64,000 bases of DNA from Lanius collurio (GCA_020086605.1 JACBWW010000003.1:51550734-51614733); one strand, 5' to 3'. Shown: positions 13,101-26,344, counted from the first letter of the stretch. Numbers and translations are program-made. Notes: generated from the letters alone by a model not told the origin.

Positions 13101-13947
13101 AAAGATTCAATGTGCCCAAAACTGTATTGTTATATTCATGATACACATTCTTTTTAGATTTCATTCCTTTGCTTGTGCTCCTATATAAATAAAGCTAATG
13201 TTTCACTTGGGTCTTCAAGCTGAATCACACTGACAAAAAGCAGAAGGTTGCTGTCCTTTCTTTGCCATCCACAATTATCTGTCTCAAAATATTACTGCCA
13301 TTCACAGTAGTTAAGGGCAATTTCAAGTGCAATTGTATCTGAAAATGCAACAAAGAAAGATAATTTGTTGTTGCTGCTCCTAAAGGGAACTGACTTGAAT
13401 TGCTGTCTGGAATGCTGTATCAACAGAAGTCTTTTGCTTTAATTGGTAGCTCATAGAGTCTTAATAAAATTGCCTGAGTTTGCAAGAGCTGTAGCTTACA
13501 TGACCAAAGGAATATGAAAAAGTATGTGAATCTATTTTAATTATAGACATGGTACTTGCTACCTGAAGATAGGTTTTTTGTTTTGAAGTGATTAATGGAG
13601 TTAGAAGCTTGCATCCTGTGTGTCAATATACTGAGCAGGACACAAACTACCTACAAGATTTTCTTAATTCTAGTTATTCTTCCTAGTAGAAGTGAAATTC
13701 ACCTACTGAAATAGAAATAAACCCCATAAAAATTTGAAAATTTACAGTGTCATAACTGTATTGAGTAAAACTAGACACATATATGCAAATTGCCCATCTT
13801 TCTGCAGAATGAATGGATTTGATCTAATATATTGATTACAAAGTGATTTAATGGTAATTTGGTTTCTCAAAATACATGGATAAATAAAGAGTAACAGTAC
13901 TTCTAGCTGCAGATTGATGAAGTTGTTTGCTATTTGAAAATCATGGT
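10123..13947. other. AT-rich non-coding sequence
   Basis: No gene or mobile element was recognised. There is a G-rich purine patch at 11524-11543 and a C/T-rich low-complexity stretch at about 12490-12560. Confidence 0.5.
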
Positions 13948-14232
13948 CACAGAACCACAGAACCTGCTCAGGTAAGGCTCCCTGGAGTGCATTACTCAGG
14001 ATTTTGTCCAGAGGACTTTTGATGTCTCCAGGAAAGGAGACTCCACAACCTCTCAGGGACACCTCTTCCAGTGCCTCACCACTCTCACAGCAAAGAATTT
14101 CTTCCTAACATCTAATCTAAACTTACTCTCTTTCAGTTTGAAGCCATCCCTCCTTGTCCAATCTCTATATGCCATTGTCAAAAGTCCCTCTCCCTCTTCT
14201 TGCAGACTTCCTTTAGCTACTTGAAGTCTGGT
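13948..14232 (-). mobile_element. CR1 LINE 3'-end fragment
   Basis: This is the reverse complement of the common CR1 3' region. It shows CACAGAACCACAGAA at the left, then the ACCTCTCAGGGACACCTCTTCCAGTGCCTCACCA-type block and AAGAATTTCTTCCTAACATC. The right-hand part matches the segment encoding the ORF2 C-terminus. Confidence 0.8.
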
Positions 14233-14447
14233 ATATCATCTATTGCCTTTCAAATTAAAGTTATTCGATCAAAGAATTTTTAAAGTATCAACCTTGCAAA
14301 ATCCTAGCATATCAATAACATGAAAAGTAATCTAGCTGACATTTCTGATTACAGAGAATGAAAAGCAGTTCAGTGGAACAAACTCAGTCAGTGAGGCAGG
14401 TGGTAGCAGCAGCAGGAAGTTCTGTGGCTGAGTGTTGGAATGAATTA

Positions 14448-14592
14448 GGAAGAGTGTGGCCAGAAGGTTGAGGGAGGTTACACTCCTCCTCTGCTCTGCC
14501 CTGGTGTGACTGCATCTGAAGTACTGTTTCCATTTCTGAGTTGTCCAGCTCAAGAAAGAAAAGGAATTGTTGGTAGAGGGTCCAGAGCATCT
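14448..14592 (+). mobile_element. Short CR1 LINE fragment
   Basis: On the plus strand the block AGTGTGGCCAGAAGG ... CTGCTCTGCCCTGGTGTGAC ... GAAGTACTGTTTCCATTTCT matches the CR1 segment that encodes SVASRSREV...PHLEYCVQFW. It is degenerate and lies opposite in orientation to the fragment just upstream. About 14375-14447 may be a diverged continuation. Confidence 0.6.
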
Positions 14593-16649
14593 TTTAGTAT
14601 GTCTGTAACTGGGTTCCAAAGCAGTCAATGTTTTTAGCCAGAGCTTCTGTCACCTCCTCTTTAGCTCCTAAAACAACAAAGAATTCTAAATTTTTAAAGC
14701 CTATGTTTTAGAAAATCAGTGGGGATAAACTATTTTGTAAATGTCTCTCCCCTTCCTTCTTCACAAAATACGTGCCTCAGGTCTCACTGTCAGACCAACA
14801 TCTTCTGGTGAATTCCTAGACTGGAACATCATTCCCAAGCACAGGGATATCTGTCTCTGACTGTCTCTGGGGTGAAAAAGAGTTATCAGAATCAATGCCT
14901 TGTCAAACATATATGTGTCAGTCAGCAGAACTGAGAGCATAGCTAGTCTCAGTGCTCCTCTGGAATACCAATTTAAGACATCTTTGATTGAAAAAAATTC
15001 TGATTTTTTGAAGGCAAAAACTTCTTACTGGATTGTCTGTTGAGATGGTGCAGTTATTGCTTTGGTTTCAGAATTTTTTTCAAACAGCTATATCAGTTTG
15101 CATTTTTCTAACATGAATTTCTTTTATCTGCCCAGGTTTTTAATGTGACACACTGTTTTTACTTTTGCAGTTGACATTTTAGCATTTTTATGAAATTTCT
15201 GTAGTTTTAAATGAGTGCTTTTTACAAAATCTCTTTATTTCATATATGTGTAATACTCTTCACTGAGAATATTTTTCAGATTGTTATTACTTCTGTCTGG
15301 AGGAAGGTTGTCTAACCATTAAACAGACAGCAGTCTTAGTTACCTTGTGACCAGCCCCCTATAGAGTCAGGTGGACTTTCCAGTAGTAGAGTAAATTAAT
15401 AATAGGTACACCTCAATTTTTATATTTCCAATTTATTTCACACAATATGTAAGTTAAAATTTCCACCATCTGTGTTCAACCAAGTTACTTATCTGTATTT
15501 TTAATGGAAAACAATTTTATTTTCACTTATGTTGAGCATAAGGCTTTCAAAAATACATATGGAAAGGATCACATGTAGACATGGATCACTGTTGACAATA
15601 ATAAATTTTCTCTCATCTGTCAGAATGATACTGCTGTCCTGTAACTGGATTGTAAAGTTGGGATTTGTTGGCTTTTTTTTTTTTTACTTTTACAAAATGT
15701 TTTGCTGATAGCAAAGATACTTCTGCTTTCCTAGAAGTTTTATTATTAACCAAAAGGAATTGTGTTTTCTTAACACTTCTGAGAAACATTCTATTAATTT
15801 ATCTGGTCAAGGATGATTAGAATGCAGACACTTTTGATGCTGTGAAACTAGGATATGATGATGATGAAACCATATTTTTCTAAATGAACAATGTAAGTGT
15901 TATGCATATCTCTAATATATTAATGTTATGACTCATCTAAGAACTGGTGACTCAAGGTTTTAAGAGGGACTGAATGATTTCACTGATTTAGATTTTTGTG
16001 TTTGATTTGGCTCTTCTGATATGACTAAAACAAGCACTGCTTCCTTTCCTGCTCCACTGCATTGACCATTCTCCTCACATGAACTGTCACAGTTAAGATA
16101 AAATAATTAAAGTGATGATCCACAGTTCATCTGCAGTGATTTGGATAACATAACTGTTGAAACAGCACAGTTTTATTTTTTTTTTGTTCCTTTCTCTGAA
16201 GCTTCATTAGTAAATTTTATTGTCTAGATAGAGAAGAGAAAGAACTGTTAAGTGGTGACATTTCCCACTGTATCGCTTTATACCTTTACTTTCCCAAATT
16301 TACCCAATTTCCCTCTCCCTAATTATAAAAAAAGTGTTTAATAAATGCCTAAAAGATCACTTTTAGCTATTAATATCAACACTTGATAATGTTAAACACC
16401 TGCACTTCTATTTTGATAACTTTGATCAAAGTTGCCGGGTCACAGTTTAATACTTTTGATGAAAGTATTTGTTAGCTGACACATTTTTTAGGACAGTCAT
16501 TTTCTCACTATTATATTGTACTCTGACAGATTCTCTCCCACACCTCCAAACTGCAAAACAAATAGGCAGAATTTTTGTAACAGACTCAATAGTGTCAAAA
16601 CACTTCATATTGGAAAAAGAGAAGCATACAAAAATAACAACTGCTTTTT
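14593..16649. other. AT-rich non-coding sequence
   Basis: No gene or known repeat was recognised. Confidence 0.5.
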
Positions 16650-17078
16650 AAAAGTGAGATTTTGGGGAACTACAGTCTCACCGCTGTGCCTGGCAAAGTC
16701 ACGGAGCAGATCCTCTTGGAAATTATGCTGAGGCACATGGAAAATCTGGAGGTTATTGTGGACAGCCAAAATGGCTTCACTCGGGGCAAACTGTGCGGGA
16801 CAAATTTGGACCCTTCTATGGCGGGGTTATAATGTTGGTGGATAAAGGAAGAGCAACTGATGTCATCTTCCTGGACTTGTGTAAAGCATTTCACACTATC
16901 CTGCATGACATCCTTGTCTGTAAACTGGACAGGCATGTATTTAACAGATGGACCACTCAGTGGACAAGGATTTGCATTCATAGAATTGTGGTCAATGGCT
17001 CAAAGTCCAAGTGCAGAGCAGTGATGAGTGGTGTTCATCAGGAATCAGTATCGGGACTGGTGCCGGACATCTTTTAAC
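16650..17078 (+). mobile_element. CR1 LINE fragment, reverse transcriptase fingers/palm
   Basis: The translation gives the start of the CR1 RT domain: a [23 protein letters not shown] start, [46 protein letters not shown] and finally the VPQGSVLGP-like block (here GVHQESVSGLVPDIF). The first catalytic aspartate motif (FLDLCKAF) is recognisable. Frame changes occur, for example between 16730 and 16795, and both ends are truncated. Confidence 0.9.
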
Positions 17079-18479
17079 ATCTATGACTATGACTCAATAA
17101 TATTTTCATTGTCAGTTAGACTACTGTATAATATAGTCTAAATGATACTACCAAAGTAAAACTTATTCTTCTTATCAAGATTTTTTGACTTTACCAAACA
17201 AAAATATTTTGTCAAGACAAAATGTAGTATATCATATGGTTTTTTTTCAAAAAGATACTGACATTTTACATTTTTGTTCCAGTATGTGATGCAGAAAAGG
17301 TGGAATTCCATCCAGCTCCAAAAAGATTTTGGCTAAATATGTATGTTTATCAGAATGCCTTCTTGAGTAATATTTCAATAAGCTCTTTGACCTGTGCTAA
17401 TGAGTTTTTTAACACAAAACTCATATATTATTTGCTCAACTAACATTCTCTCTTACTTAACTTTTTAATTTCAGTGGCTATGGAGAGAAGTTGCTACTTA
17501 TACTTTACACAAACTCTTCTCTGTAGCTGTTTCTTTAGGAAAAAAATTACACAGTCATCACTATCACTGCACTCTCTGAGCAATAGCTCTGTTTTTTTCT
17601 TATAGTTGCTCTTCCTCACAACAAGAAGTTGATAATATCCCACATAAGTAACCTCCACAAAAGAAAAAAAAACCTAAGTTCTTCTCCCTGGATTTTCAGT
17701 TACTTCTCAGCTTCTTTTTATTGTCCTACTATGCTAATAATAATTCAGGACTAATTTCCAATGATTTTTCAAAACTCACTCTCAACTCAGGAAAGCTGAT
17801 TTTTCAGTTTACAGATGATTTTACAGGGTTCTGTGATCTCTCAGGAGTAATTCAGAGAAATTAGCCTCTGTCCTATGTGGTTAATTGCTTCATCAACCTT
17901 GCAAATTTATGTAAAGAAAACAAACAAACAAAAAAAGGCTTAAAAAAGAACATAAAAATAAATAGCAAAGAAAGAAACTAAACAAGTAATTTTTCATCTT
18001 CTAGCCAGTATGTCCTCCTGTCATTGACAAATGATATTTTTGTTATTGTTGAAGGGGAACACTTTACAAAAAAAGTCTGAGGAAATTTTGCTACTTATAA
18101 TTATTTATAGAGCAATGGAATTTTGATCTGAAGTTTTAATTAGTAATGCTACAAGTATAAATAAACAATTTTTAATTTAAACTTGCACATTATAAAGCTT
18201 TCAGTGCTTTTTCTTTACTGCTTTGTAGTCTGAATTGCTGTTTCACAGCAATGTGAGATAATTTCAAAGTGACAGCAGGGATTTCCTCTTTAATAGGTCA
18301 TCTAGTCAAAATAAACATCCCTATGTAAGGAGCTAGATATGGAAGACTCTTGGATTGTACTAGAACTATGGAAAATGTTGTCTGAGTGTGCCTGCCAGCA
18401 TCAAGTAAAGCACACTTCAAAGTTCACTGTTCTTTATATTAAAGTGTCCAGCACATAATTGGATAAAGACAATGTTTAT
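17079..18479. other. AT-rich non-coding sequence
   Basis: No gene or known repeat was recognised. There is an A-rich patch at 17918-17990. Confidence 0.5.
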
Positions 18480-18595
18480 GGGTGAGCAACAGGCTCATGG
18501 GTTGGGCACAAAGGGTTACAGTGAATGTGGTGACATCACACAGGTGGCATGTCACTGGTCAAGTTCCACAGGGCTTCATCTTAGGGTTTCAAGAT
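18480..18595 (+). mobile_element. Short CR1 LINE fragment, RT
   Basis: The frame 18482-18595 reads NRLMGWAQRVTVNVV, then GQVPQGFILGF. This is the CR1 RT segment ending in the conserved VPQGSILGP turn. Homology stops abruptly after it. Confidence 0.7.
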
Positions 18596-19130
18596 GACCA
18601 TTTTCTGGATCCTGCCGAAAACATAAGGGGAAAAGTAGCTGCACCACCTGACCAGGGCCTAAGCTACTAAGACAGGAAAGACAGAAGCTATGGAAGTTGT
18701 GATAGTACAGAGTTGAATATAAGCAAAAGAAGCCGAAAAAATAGTGGAACAGATGCTGCTGGCTCACCAAGGGTATGGTATCTAAGGCCATAGTTAAATC
18801 AAGTATATAAAATCAGTAAAATTGGAGTAAATGGCAAAAAAGTTTAATGGAGGAGATTTCTCCATGAGGAGGAAATAGTAGGAAAACCCTTACTATAAGG
18901 TGAAGTAAAGCCTGTAAGTGCGGCTGTTTGGAGGTCCCTGGTGAGCAACCTTGATCTGACCAGCAAAGCCTGGACCAGAATAATGTTCTAATGAAAACAC
19001 AGGTGTTTGATTTGATCTTGCAGTCAGGAGATGTGGAGTTTTCTCCATAATACTGGTGAGGGAGCATCACACTGCACACTCATGTAAATAAAGGAGAATA
19101 TTTACGCCAGCGGAAACACTCACCTTGATA
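18596..19130 (+). mobile_element. Possible LTR-like segment
   Basis: This block begins exactly where CR1 homology stops. It has a TATA-like motif (AGTATATAAAATC near 18803) and an AATAAA near 19086. That suggests an LTR on the plus strand, but no ends, target duplication or family could be established. Confidence 0.25.
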
Positions 19131-19799
19131 GCTATTTACTAAAACAAAGGCCAACCTCCCTCTTTGTTTTTGAGATAAAGTTATCATCTTGGAGTTATTC
19201 TCTAAGCTTCATGGGCACATCACCTTTGCCCATCTCCACTGGGCCTTCTTCCTTTGTAGAGGTCACATTAAGTTCCAAAGGGTTTAGCCCATCACAGCCT
19301 GTGTCATCAACACAGGGCTGCCTGTCAAGTATCCCTGGACAGCACCAATGATGATGGTATGATTTACAGAAATTGTTATAATTTTTTCTGGTTCTTGACT
19401 CTTTTTTTTACCACTCTTGCACCCTCATAACCTGCCCTGATTTATATTTTTGTCCTTCAGTCCCCTCACCACTATATCCATACCCTGTTTAGTATTTTTG
19501 CTATCACCACACGGGTGACAGTGCTGCACAGCATTACTGTCACAGTTATCCTTGAGCAAACACACTCCCAATGGGACTCAGTGCTCCCTGAAGGGATCAG
19601 TGAGGTTCAGCCCTTTCCTCTTTCTGTCCTTAAGCACTTGTGAGCTGCATCTCTGCTTTGTGGCACTGTCTTTAACACCTGGCTGCTTCTCAGACTGCTA
19701 TTTGTCATGTCTGGCCATTTCTCCAGTAGTTTATCACATTCTCCTCACTTAACTTCAGCCCTAAGTCAGGTCAGCAGTCCAGTCATGTGCTTGCAACCC
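19131..19799. other. Non-coding, nothing recognised
   Basis: Intermediate GC content. No convincing gene, although some of it could be old ERV-internal sequence. Confidence 0.4.
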
Positions 19800-20396
19800 T
19801 GACAAATGCTTCAAGGTTGTCTCTGGACAGCAGCTAAGCACCCACATTGCCACTCACTTGCTTCTCCCCACAACTGGACTGAGGACTAAACCCAAAAAAA
19901 GTCATGGGTTGAGATAAAGACAGTTCGGTAAGCAAAAGAAAGAGAGACATATTCCCCCTCCCACCCCACACCCCCCCCAAAAAACCCTCACAACAAAACA
20001 CTCAAACCTGCTAACAAAACAAAACCAAAGCACAGATGTGATGCAAAGGCCATTAGCAGACTGATGTACAGTCAGTCTCTGAAAAGCAAACTACATTGAA
20101 TCCTGCTTCCTTTTTTTTATTTTTTTTTAATTGCTGAGCATGACATCACATGGTCTAGAATATCACTTTGGCAGTTTAGGGTGAGATGTCCCTTCTGTGT
20201 CCCTTTCCAGCTTCTTGCCCACTCCTGGCCTATTCCCTTGTTATAGAGACAGAGTGAGAAACAGAGAAAACCTTGACATTATAATGCCCAGCAACAGTGA
20301 AAAAATAGATGTGTTACCAACACTATTTTAGTCACAAATCCAAAACACTGCACCATACAGGCTGCTACAGAGAAAATTAGCTCCACCCCAGACACC
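19800..20396 (-). mobile_element. Avian endogenous retrovirus LTR (solo), degraded
   Basis: On the minus strand the element starts near 20396 (TGTCTGGGGTGGAGCTAATT) and continues through GTGCAGTGTTTTGGATTTGTG and a promoter block (GATATTCTAGACCATGTGAT then GTCATGCTCAGCA). It then runs through ACTGTCTTTATCTCAACCCA to a terminal GCTTAGCTGCTGTCC near 19830. These blocks in this order match an LTR type very common in birds. The C-rich run at 19951-19982 is a local expansion. No adjoining internal ERV sequence was recognised, so it is most likely a solo LTR. Confidence 0.65.
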
Positions 20397-21469
20397 AGAC
20401 TGTTGTTTAAAGAGTGTTGTTTAAACATAACGCAAGCTACAAAGGGCATTGAAAACACAGGATAAATAATAAAATTTGTTTCCTTTTTCAGGCCTTTCTG
20501 AAATTGCTTGTAAATAAACTGGACTTAGAAGGTTATGCCTTTAGGAACAGAATGTATTGAATGTACATGAATGTTCAGCAATGTTTTGAGGGTTTTATAA
20601 AAACTAACCTGTTCAAAGGCTGTTGTCTGGTTGTCAGCATAAACTATGATTTATGTGTTTTTCCCTACAACTATTGAAGTGGGACTGAAATACTCTGATT
20701 CATATCAGAGAATTTAGAAAATATTATTAATATTTGTAATTCCTTATTTTAAAAGAATTCTGTTTTAAACCTGATGGGTTTGCGTATATTAATGATAGTA
20801 CACGAACAGCAAATGGACAAAAATAAAACTTCTAAATGTTCTTTAATTACTGCTATTATGTTATTTTGTAGCACCTGAAAAGTTTTTAAGCTGACAACTC
20901 TGACATTACAGCTGCAAAGAAAAAGAGAATTGAATCCTTCTGAAGTCTGCTGCCACAGCTGCTTGTCTATGAAACTTCTGTGCAATATACCCTGGTGCAC
21001 AGACCTATGTTTAGTACAGCTCAAAGGAACACCTTTCAGAAACAGTAGTTAGTTCTCCTGTTTGTAGAAAAGACTTCTAAGAGTTCCTTTCCTCTGTAAC
21101 TCACAACCATTCTTCAGTCACAGCTTAAACCTCTTACTATATTACAGTAATGATAGATATCTGAATGCACACAACTGAATTAGGCATCTTACAGCACACA
21201 CTTCACTATATAAAAAATATACTATATATAAAAAATGACATATTTCCAAGCAGTGATATTTTAGAAAGAGGATATTTTGTCACAGTTTAATCACTTGTCA
21301 CTAAAACCTGGACTGAAAATTGACGGTATTATTTCACTGAAACATTTCTAAGGCCTAGAGCACAGCCCTGTTCTTATATGCTCTCCTTAGAACAGTTTAA
21401 TGATTTTAAACACTTTTTGTAAAAAGGGAAGATTGGGTTTAAAAGTTATGCTTTCTAAAACTTAGTGTG
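20397..21469. other. AT-rich non-coding sequence
   Basis: No gene or known repeat was recognised up to the gap. Confidence 0.5.
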
Positions 21470-21838
21470 NNNNNNNNNNNNNNNNNNNNNNNNNNNNNNN
21501 NNNNNNNNNNNNNNNNNNNNNNNNNNNNNNNNNNNNNNNNNNNNNNNNNNNNNNNNNNNNNNNNNNNNNNNNNNNNNNNNNNNNNNNNNNNNNNNNNNNN
21601 NNNNNNNNNNNNNNNNNNNNNNNNNNNNNNNNNNNNNNNNNNNNNNNNNNNNNNNNNNNNNNNNNNNNNNNNNNNNNNNNNNNNNNNNNNNNNNNNNNNN
21701 NNNNNNNNNNNNNNNNNNNNNNNNNNNNNNNNNNNNNNNNNNNNNNNNNNNNNNNNNNNNNNNNNNNNNNNNNNNNNNNNNNNNNNNNNNNNNNNNNNNN
21801 NNNNNNNNNNNNNNNNNNNNNNNNNNNNNNNNNNNNNN
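21470..21838. other. Assembly gap (369 N)
   Basis: A run of 369 undetermined bases. Its right boundary falls on the first base of an inverted-repeat arm. Confidence 1.
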
Positions 21839-21890
21839 TGCTCTTTTGGCATCACAGGGGATATGTTTGCTTATGGTTGCCAAAAGAGCA
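21839..21890. repeat. 13-bp perfect inverted repeat at the gap edge
   Basis: TGCTCTTTTGGCA (21839-21851) and its exact reverse complement TGCCAAAAGAGCA (21878-21890) are separated by 26 nt. The left arm starts at the first known base after the gap, so the true inverted repeat may be longer. Confidence 0.9.
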
Positions 21891-24800
21891 TCTTTGGGAA
21901 TCATATGATCTCTTTGAATTCACACGGATAGACTCAGCACAGTAAGAAGACTCTAGTTTTCTTCTGTTTTCCCTAGGTAGAACAAGAAGAAATATGTACC
22001 CAAGCATATTTCAGTATTACCATGTATGGCTCAAAAAGAGCAAGTAATGACAAAATGCTTGAATAAGTATTAATTCAACCAGAACAATTCACTCAATTCT
22101 AAAAGATATCCTTTAAAGTACTGATTAATACAAAAGCCCAGAAGAGATATAATTTTAAGAAGAAAAGTACTATATATTCACGTAGGCAAAGGATTTTTTT
22201 CTCCTTCTTTAGTGTGCTTATGGCTTCAATTAATTCTAAGAACTCAAATCAAGTACCTAGCATTTGGACTTCTCCTACGTTACAACAGCTATTGAACTTT
22301 TTTTTCTAATGTATGACAGAGCAATGCTTTTAGTATGCAGTTACAGTAAATTGAGACATGCATTTAGCATTTTAAGCCTCTAGGAAGTCTTTCTTTCTAC
22401 ACGGCAGCTCACCAATTGAATATTAATATAACGCTTGGCAATTCAGAAACACATGGTGAATTTCCTTTGTCTTTAAATGTCTGTTTAACAACTATTTAAT
22501 ATTCAGGCAAAGAGTTTGAATTCCATACTTACACTTACCCTTAGAGTATGAATGACTTATTAGCAAGGTGTAGTGGCATTTGATACCTTTACATCCATTT
22601 TTAAAGAATGTTGCATGCTACCGTTATGAGATTTTCCACTATTTATAATCAGGCTTGTACTTCAAAATGGCAAAATAGCCTGTAGCTCATACATTGATAT
22701 GATGCTCCTATTGAAACCTAAAACATATTACAGAAAAATAAAATATTTTCAGTTCTTGCTTTGCACTGGAATTACTGATGGGTTTTCAGTATTTCTACAT
22801 GCAGTTTTTGCATTTACCTTTCCTTGAATCAAAACTCTTATCTCATAAATATGCTAAATTCAGAGGTATGTTCTATCAACAAGTAAACAGGTTTTGATAG
22901 CTGAGCCAGACTCACAAGTCTGTGTTTTTGTATTCTTCTCTTTTCCCGTTCTTACCTTTTCTTCTCTGTTACCCAGTCCTGTCCTTTCTTTTTTTCTCTC
23001 CCTTAAAATTAAAAATGAAATTAAGGGATGATATTTTCACTGGTCCAAATTAGAGCAGTCAGACTGTTATTTGGAACTATGTTTTTTTAAAAATTTCTTC
23101 TCCTTTATTTAAATAGTTACTGACAATAATTTTTATTAGATTTGCCTTTCAACCAAAGGCAATGAATTTACAGCTTTATGAATGTGGTGAATATAGGCCA
23201 TGATCACCATCCCTGATAGAGTATCTTCACATCAGAAGGAATTCTTCTGAAATTGCACATTTTCTTTTTTCTTCTTGTTCTACTTGGCTTTTACTACATT
23301 TTTTTTTCTTACATCATGTGTCTAGCATGTAACTGAATCACATACTCATCTTTATTAAATGAAATAATAAGTACGAGAAACATCATAGCAGTTCATTTGC
23401 TATTGATTAATTCTGTTGTATAAATCATCCTCTGCTTTACATTTCTGGTCCATAAAGGTGAAAACCAGAAGTAATTAAATACTTTTCATGCTGTGTTTGT
23501 ATGCCCTGTTGTACAGTTACTTTCCATTGCCAGATGCCTACAGGCAGTTTGGTGATGATGTTTTGGAGAGGAGTAACTCATCAAATTTGCTGTGCTTGTT
23601 CTGTTTCAGAGCAAGCTTACCACAAACCATCATTAAATGGCTAGTCAATCAGACAATGCTACATTTAGGTATAGATGTGGAAGAATAAAGACAAATAATG
23701 GTTCAAGCAATATTTTAACACTGAACATGACTCGTTTGTGCCACTTACAGTTAATTTTAAAATACATGCCTGGTGTTGGTAGAATTATTGGATAAGTATG
23801 GTAAGAGACTTCATTACATTAATTATTTGTAATACCCACTGTTATTTTTTTTTCATGTAAACTGCATTTCATTGTATGTCTTTTGGCAATATTTGAGTTT
23901 GCTCTTTGGTGCAAAACAGTGAAGCAAAAAGATTTATTTTTTAAAAGGGAAAATTTCTACTGTTTTATGTATCATGTTTTATATTTATTACAAATATTCA
24001 AAATTTGAGGATACTTTTAAAAGGAAAGAGTTCATATGCACACATTTTCTTTTATGAAGACCTTTGTTTTATACATTTAAAAGATATTAGAAACCTGCCT
24101 TTCATTTTAAAACTTTTTGATGAATGCTCTTCCTTGAGACATGTAGTCCATCTCTTTTCTGAAATGTGTAAATATAATCGTTTTGATAACCTTTTTAATA
24201 AGCTTCTCCTGAAGTTTCTATTTAGATGAATGACATTTAGAGTACTGAATAAGGAAAAGAGAAAAAGAAGTAAGATAGAACTGAATGTAGGCTTACAAAT
24301 TTACTTACATGTTATGACAAAATAAATGCTTTGAATGTAATTTTAGAATTCTAGAAAACTCCCTCATGACAAAAATTGAACTGAAATCTACTTTCATTTT
24401 AGCCTATTTCAGTTCAAAGTGAAATTCCAAGGGGTAAAATGTTCTTTCTCTCAGGTTCCTGTGCAAAGACAAGCCTATTTTTCTCTCAGAAATAACCATG
24501 ACATAAGAAACCTTAAAAAATTCAAAAAGTAGCAGACAGGAGCTACCTGGTACCCTGTAAGTGAACTGGGTAATTTATCATTTCTAATACTGACAACCAA
24601 CTCATTAAAAATAGACAGTCTAAGGAAACTTTCCACATCTGCTTCTTTAAGTAGCTAAAAAGTATTATAGAGAAACCAATGCTTGTGTGAGAATATACTG
24701 GAACAGTCCTGTTCTGATGTCCATATTTGGCAAAATTTTTAATACCATTATAGATGCAGAAAACTGCAACATCAAGTATTTGGTTGTGGAAACATAATTT

Positions 24801-25084
24801 CTAACACAAATATAAGAAATCAATCCATTTATTTTATTGAACAGAAATTTATTCAGTAGCCTGAGCAGCTACTATAATGTAGCAAGGAAATACCTTATTG
24901 TAAATTGTCAGTTTAATCTAGCAAAAGAGTCCAAGGTTAAATTGGAAAAAATGACAAATAGAAATACAGACATTTTTTTAACCCTGGTAATAGTCAACAT
25001 CTGGAATGCTTAGGGTAGTGAGAAGAGTGAATGAGTCTGCATGGAATGGGAAACCTGTTCCAATGCACTGTGTATCCATGCCTC
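21891..25084. other. AT-rich non-coding sequence
   Basis: No gene or known repeat family was recognised. Short open frames (for example 23488-23688 and 24005-24229) show nothing that looks like a conserved protein. Confidence 0.5.
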
Positions 25085-25515
25085 CCTTTAGCATATGGGA
25101 TCAATGGGCTGAGGTCAAGAGTAAAAGGTTCCACAGGACAAATTGCTGGGTCCTGCACCTGGGTCACAACAACCCCATGAAGAGCTACAGGGTGGGGGAA
25201 AGTAGCTGGAAAGCTGCTCAACAGGGAAGGACCTGAGGGTATTAGTTGATAGCAGCTGAACATGAGCCAGCAGTGCGCCCAGATGGCCAAGAAAGCCAGT
25301 GGTGTCCTGGGCCTGTATCAGAAACAGTGTGGCCAGCAGAACCAGAGAAGTGGTTGTCCCCCCCTACTTGGCACTCATGAAGCCACACCTTGAGTACTGT
25401 GTCCACTTTTGGGACTCTCACTGCAAAAATGACATTGAGGTGCTGGAGCTTGCCCAGAGAAGGGCAATGAAGGTGGTGAATTGTCTAGAGAGTAAGGGGG
25501 AAGGACAAGACCTAA
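25085..25515 (+). mobile_element. CR1 LINE, 5' segment of an interrupted copy
   Basis: The translation shows the CR1 C-terminal RT/connection segment: NCWVLHLGHNNPMKSYRVGE, then (in another frame) RNSVASRTREVVVPPYLALM, KPHLEYCVHFWDSHCKNDIE and VLELAQRRAMKVVNCLE. It stops at about 25510 inside the segment that normally continues ...YEERLRELGLFSLEKRRL. That continuation is found at 26345, after an LTR insertion, so this is the upstream third of one CR1 copy broken into three. Confidence 0.9.
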
Positions 25516-26344
25516 GCATGTTTTGCTTCAAACATTCTGTCTGTTACAACAGTAAAAATGTGATCAGAGGAGAGTATCCCAGGGAAGTGGAGCAGCGCTT
25601 TTTTGAACCAGCTTCTTGCTCTACCTTGAGACTTGTGCTCAGTTGTGTCTCCCAGTCCCACTTGCTGGAGGAGGTCTAAAAGGGCTGATTGTGCATATGT
25701 GAGCAAAAAGCACAAAATAATCTAGTTTTACACAAGAAGTGTGCACCAGTTTAACTATAAAAGGAAGCAGATTAGGACACCTCACTCTTTTTTTTCCTCT
25801 CTTTCTCTTTCACTCCACCTCTGGACCATGCTCACAGCAGGATAAATGTGGGATCTAAGGACTGGTGATACTCTTTGTTCTCTCTCTCCCTTTTATGTCC
25901 CTATTCCTCTCCTCCATTGCTTTGACTGTTCAAAACACAGCTGTGGTTTTTCACCCCCTATTCTGTATTGAACTTTATTCTGGGAGTGGGGAGCTTGTAG
26001 AAGTGTGTTGTGGCTTGTTAGCCAACACCTTTGAGTATTGGTATGTTGTGATTTCTTAGCCTGCACCTTTGGTGGTATGTTGCATCTTGTCATCTTTGAG
26101 AAGTGGTGTTGTGGGAGTTGACAACATATAGAAATGCACTGTATAAAATCTAAGGGCTTGTTTGCCTCCACTTTTTACAAAGTGTGTTGAGAATTTAAGA
26201 GCTTGTTAGCCAACACCTTTGAGGCTACACAGTGGGGTAGTTGCCAGAGTAAAAGCGACTGTACAATAAAAGCACAAGAGTTCCCTGACACATGGTCCAG
26301 TGTCTTTGTTCAGCCTGATGAGAATTTACAACAAACATCATGCC
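25516..26344 (+). mobile_element. LTR inserted in CR1 (solo LTR, boundaries approximate)
   Basis: An insertion of about 815 bp, probably from TGTTTTGC (25519) to ...TTTACAACA (26333), separates adjacent parts of one CR1. It has a TATA box CTATAAAAGG at 25756-25765 and an AATAAA at 26265-26270, both on the plus strand, as expected of an LTR. The interval between TATA and poly(A) signal is long (about 500 nt) and contains a repeat: 23 identical bases starting GCTTGTTAGCCAACACC occur at 26013-26035 and 26201-26223. No clean target duplication was found, so the exact ends are uncertain. Confidence 0.65.

Noticed and set aside
14332..14628. Minus-strand 98-codon frame as a gene
   Set aside because: It is antisense to a CR1 fragment.
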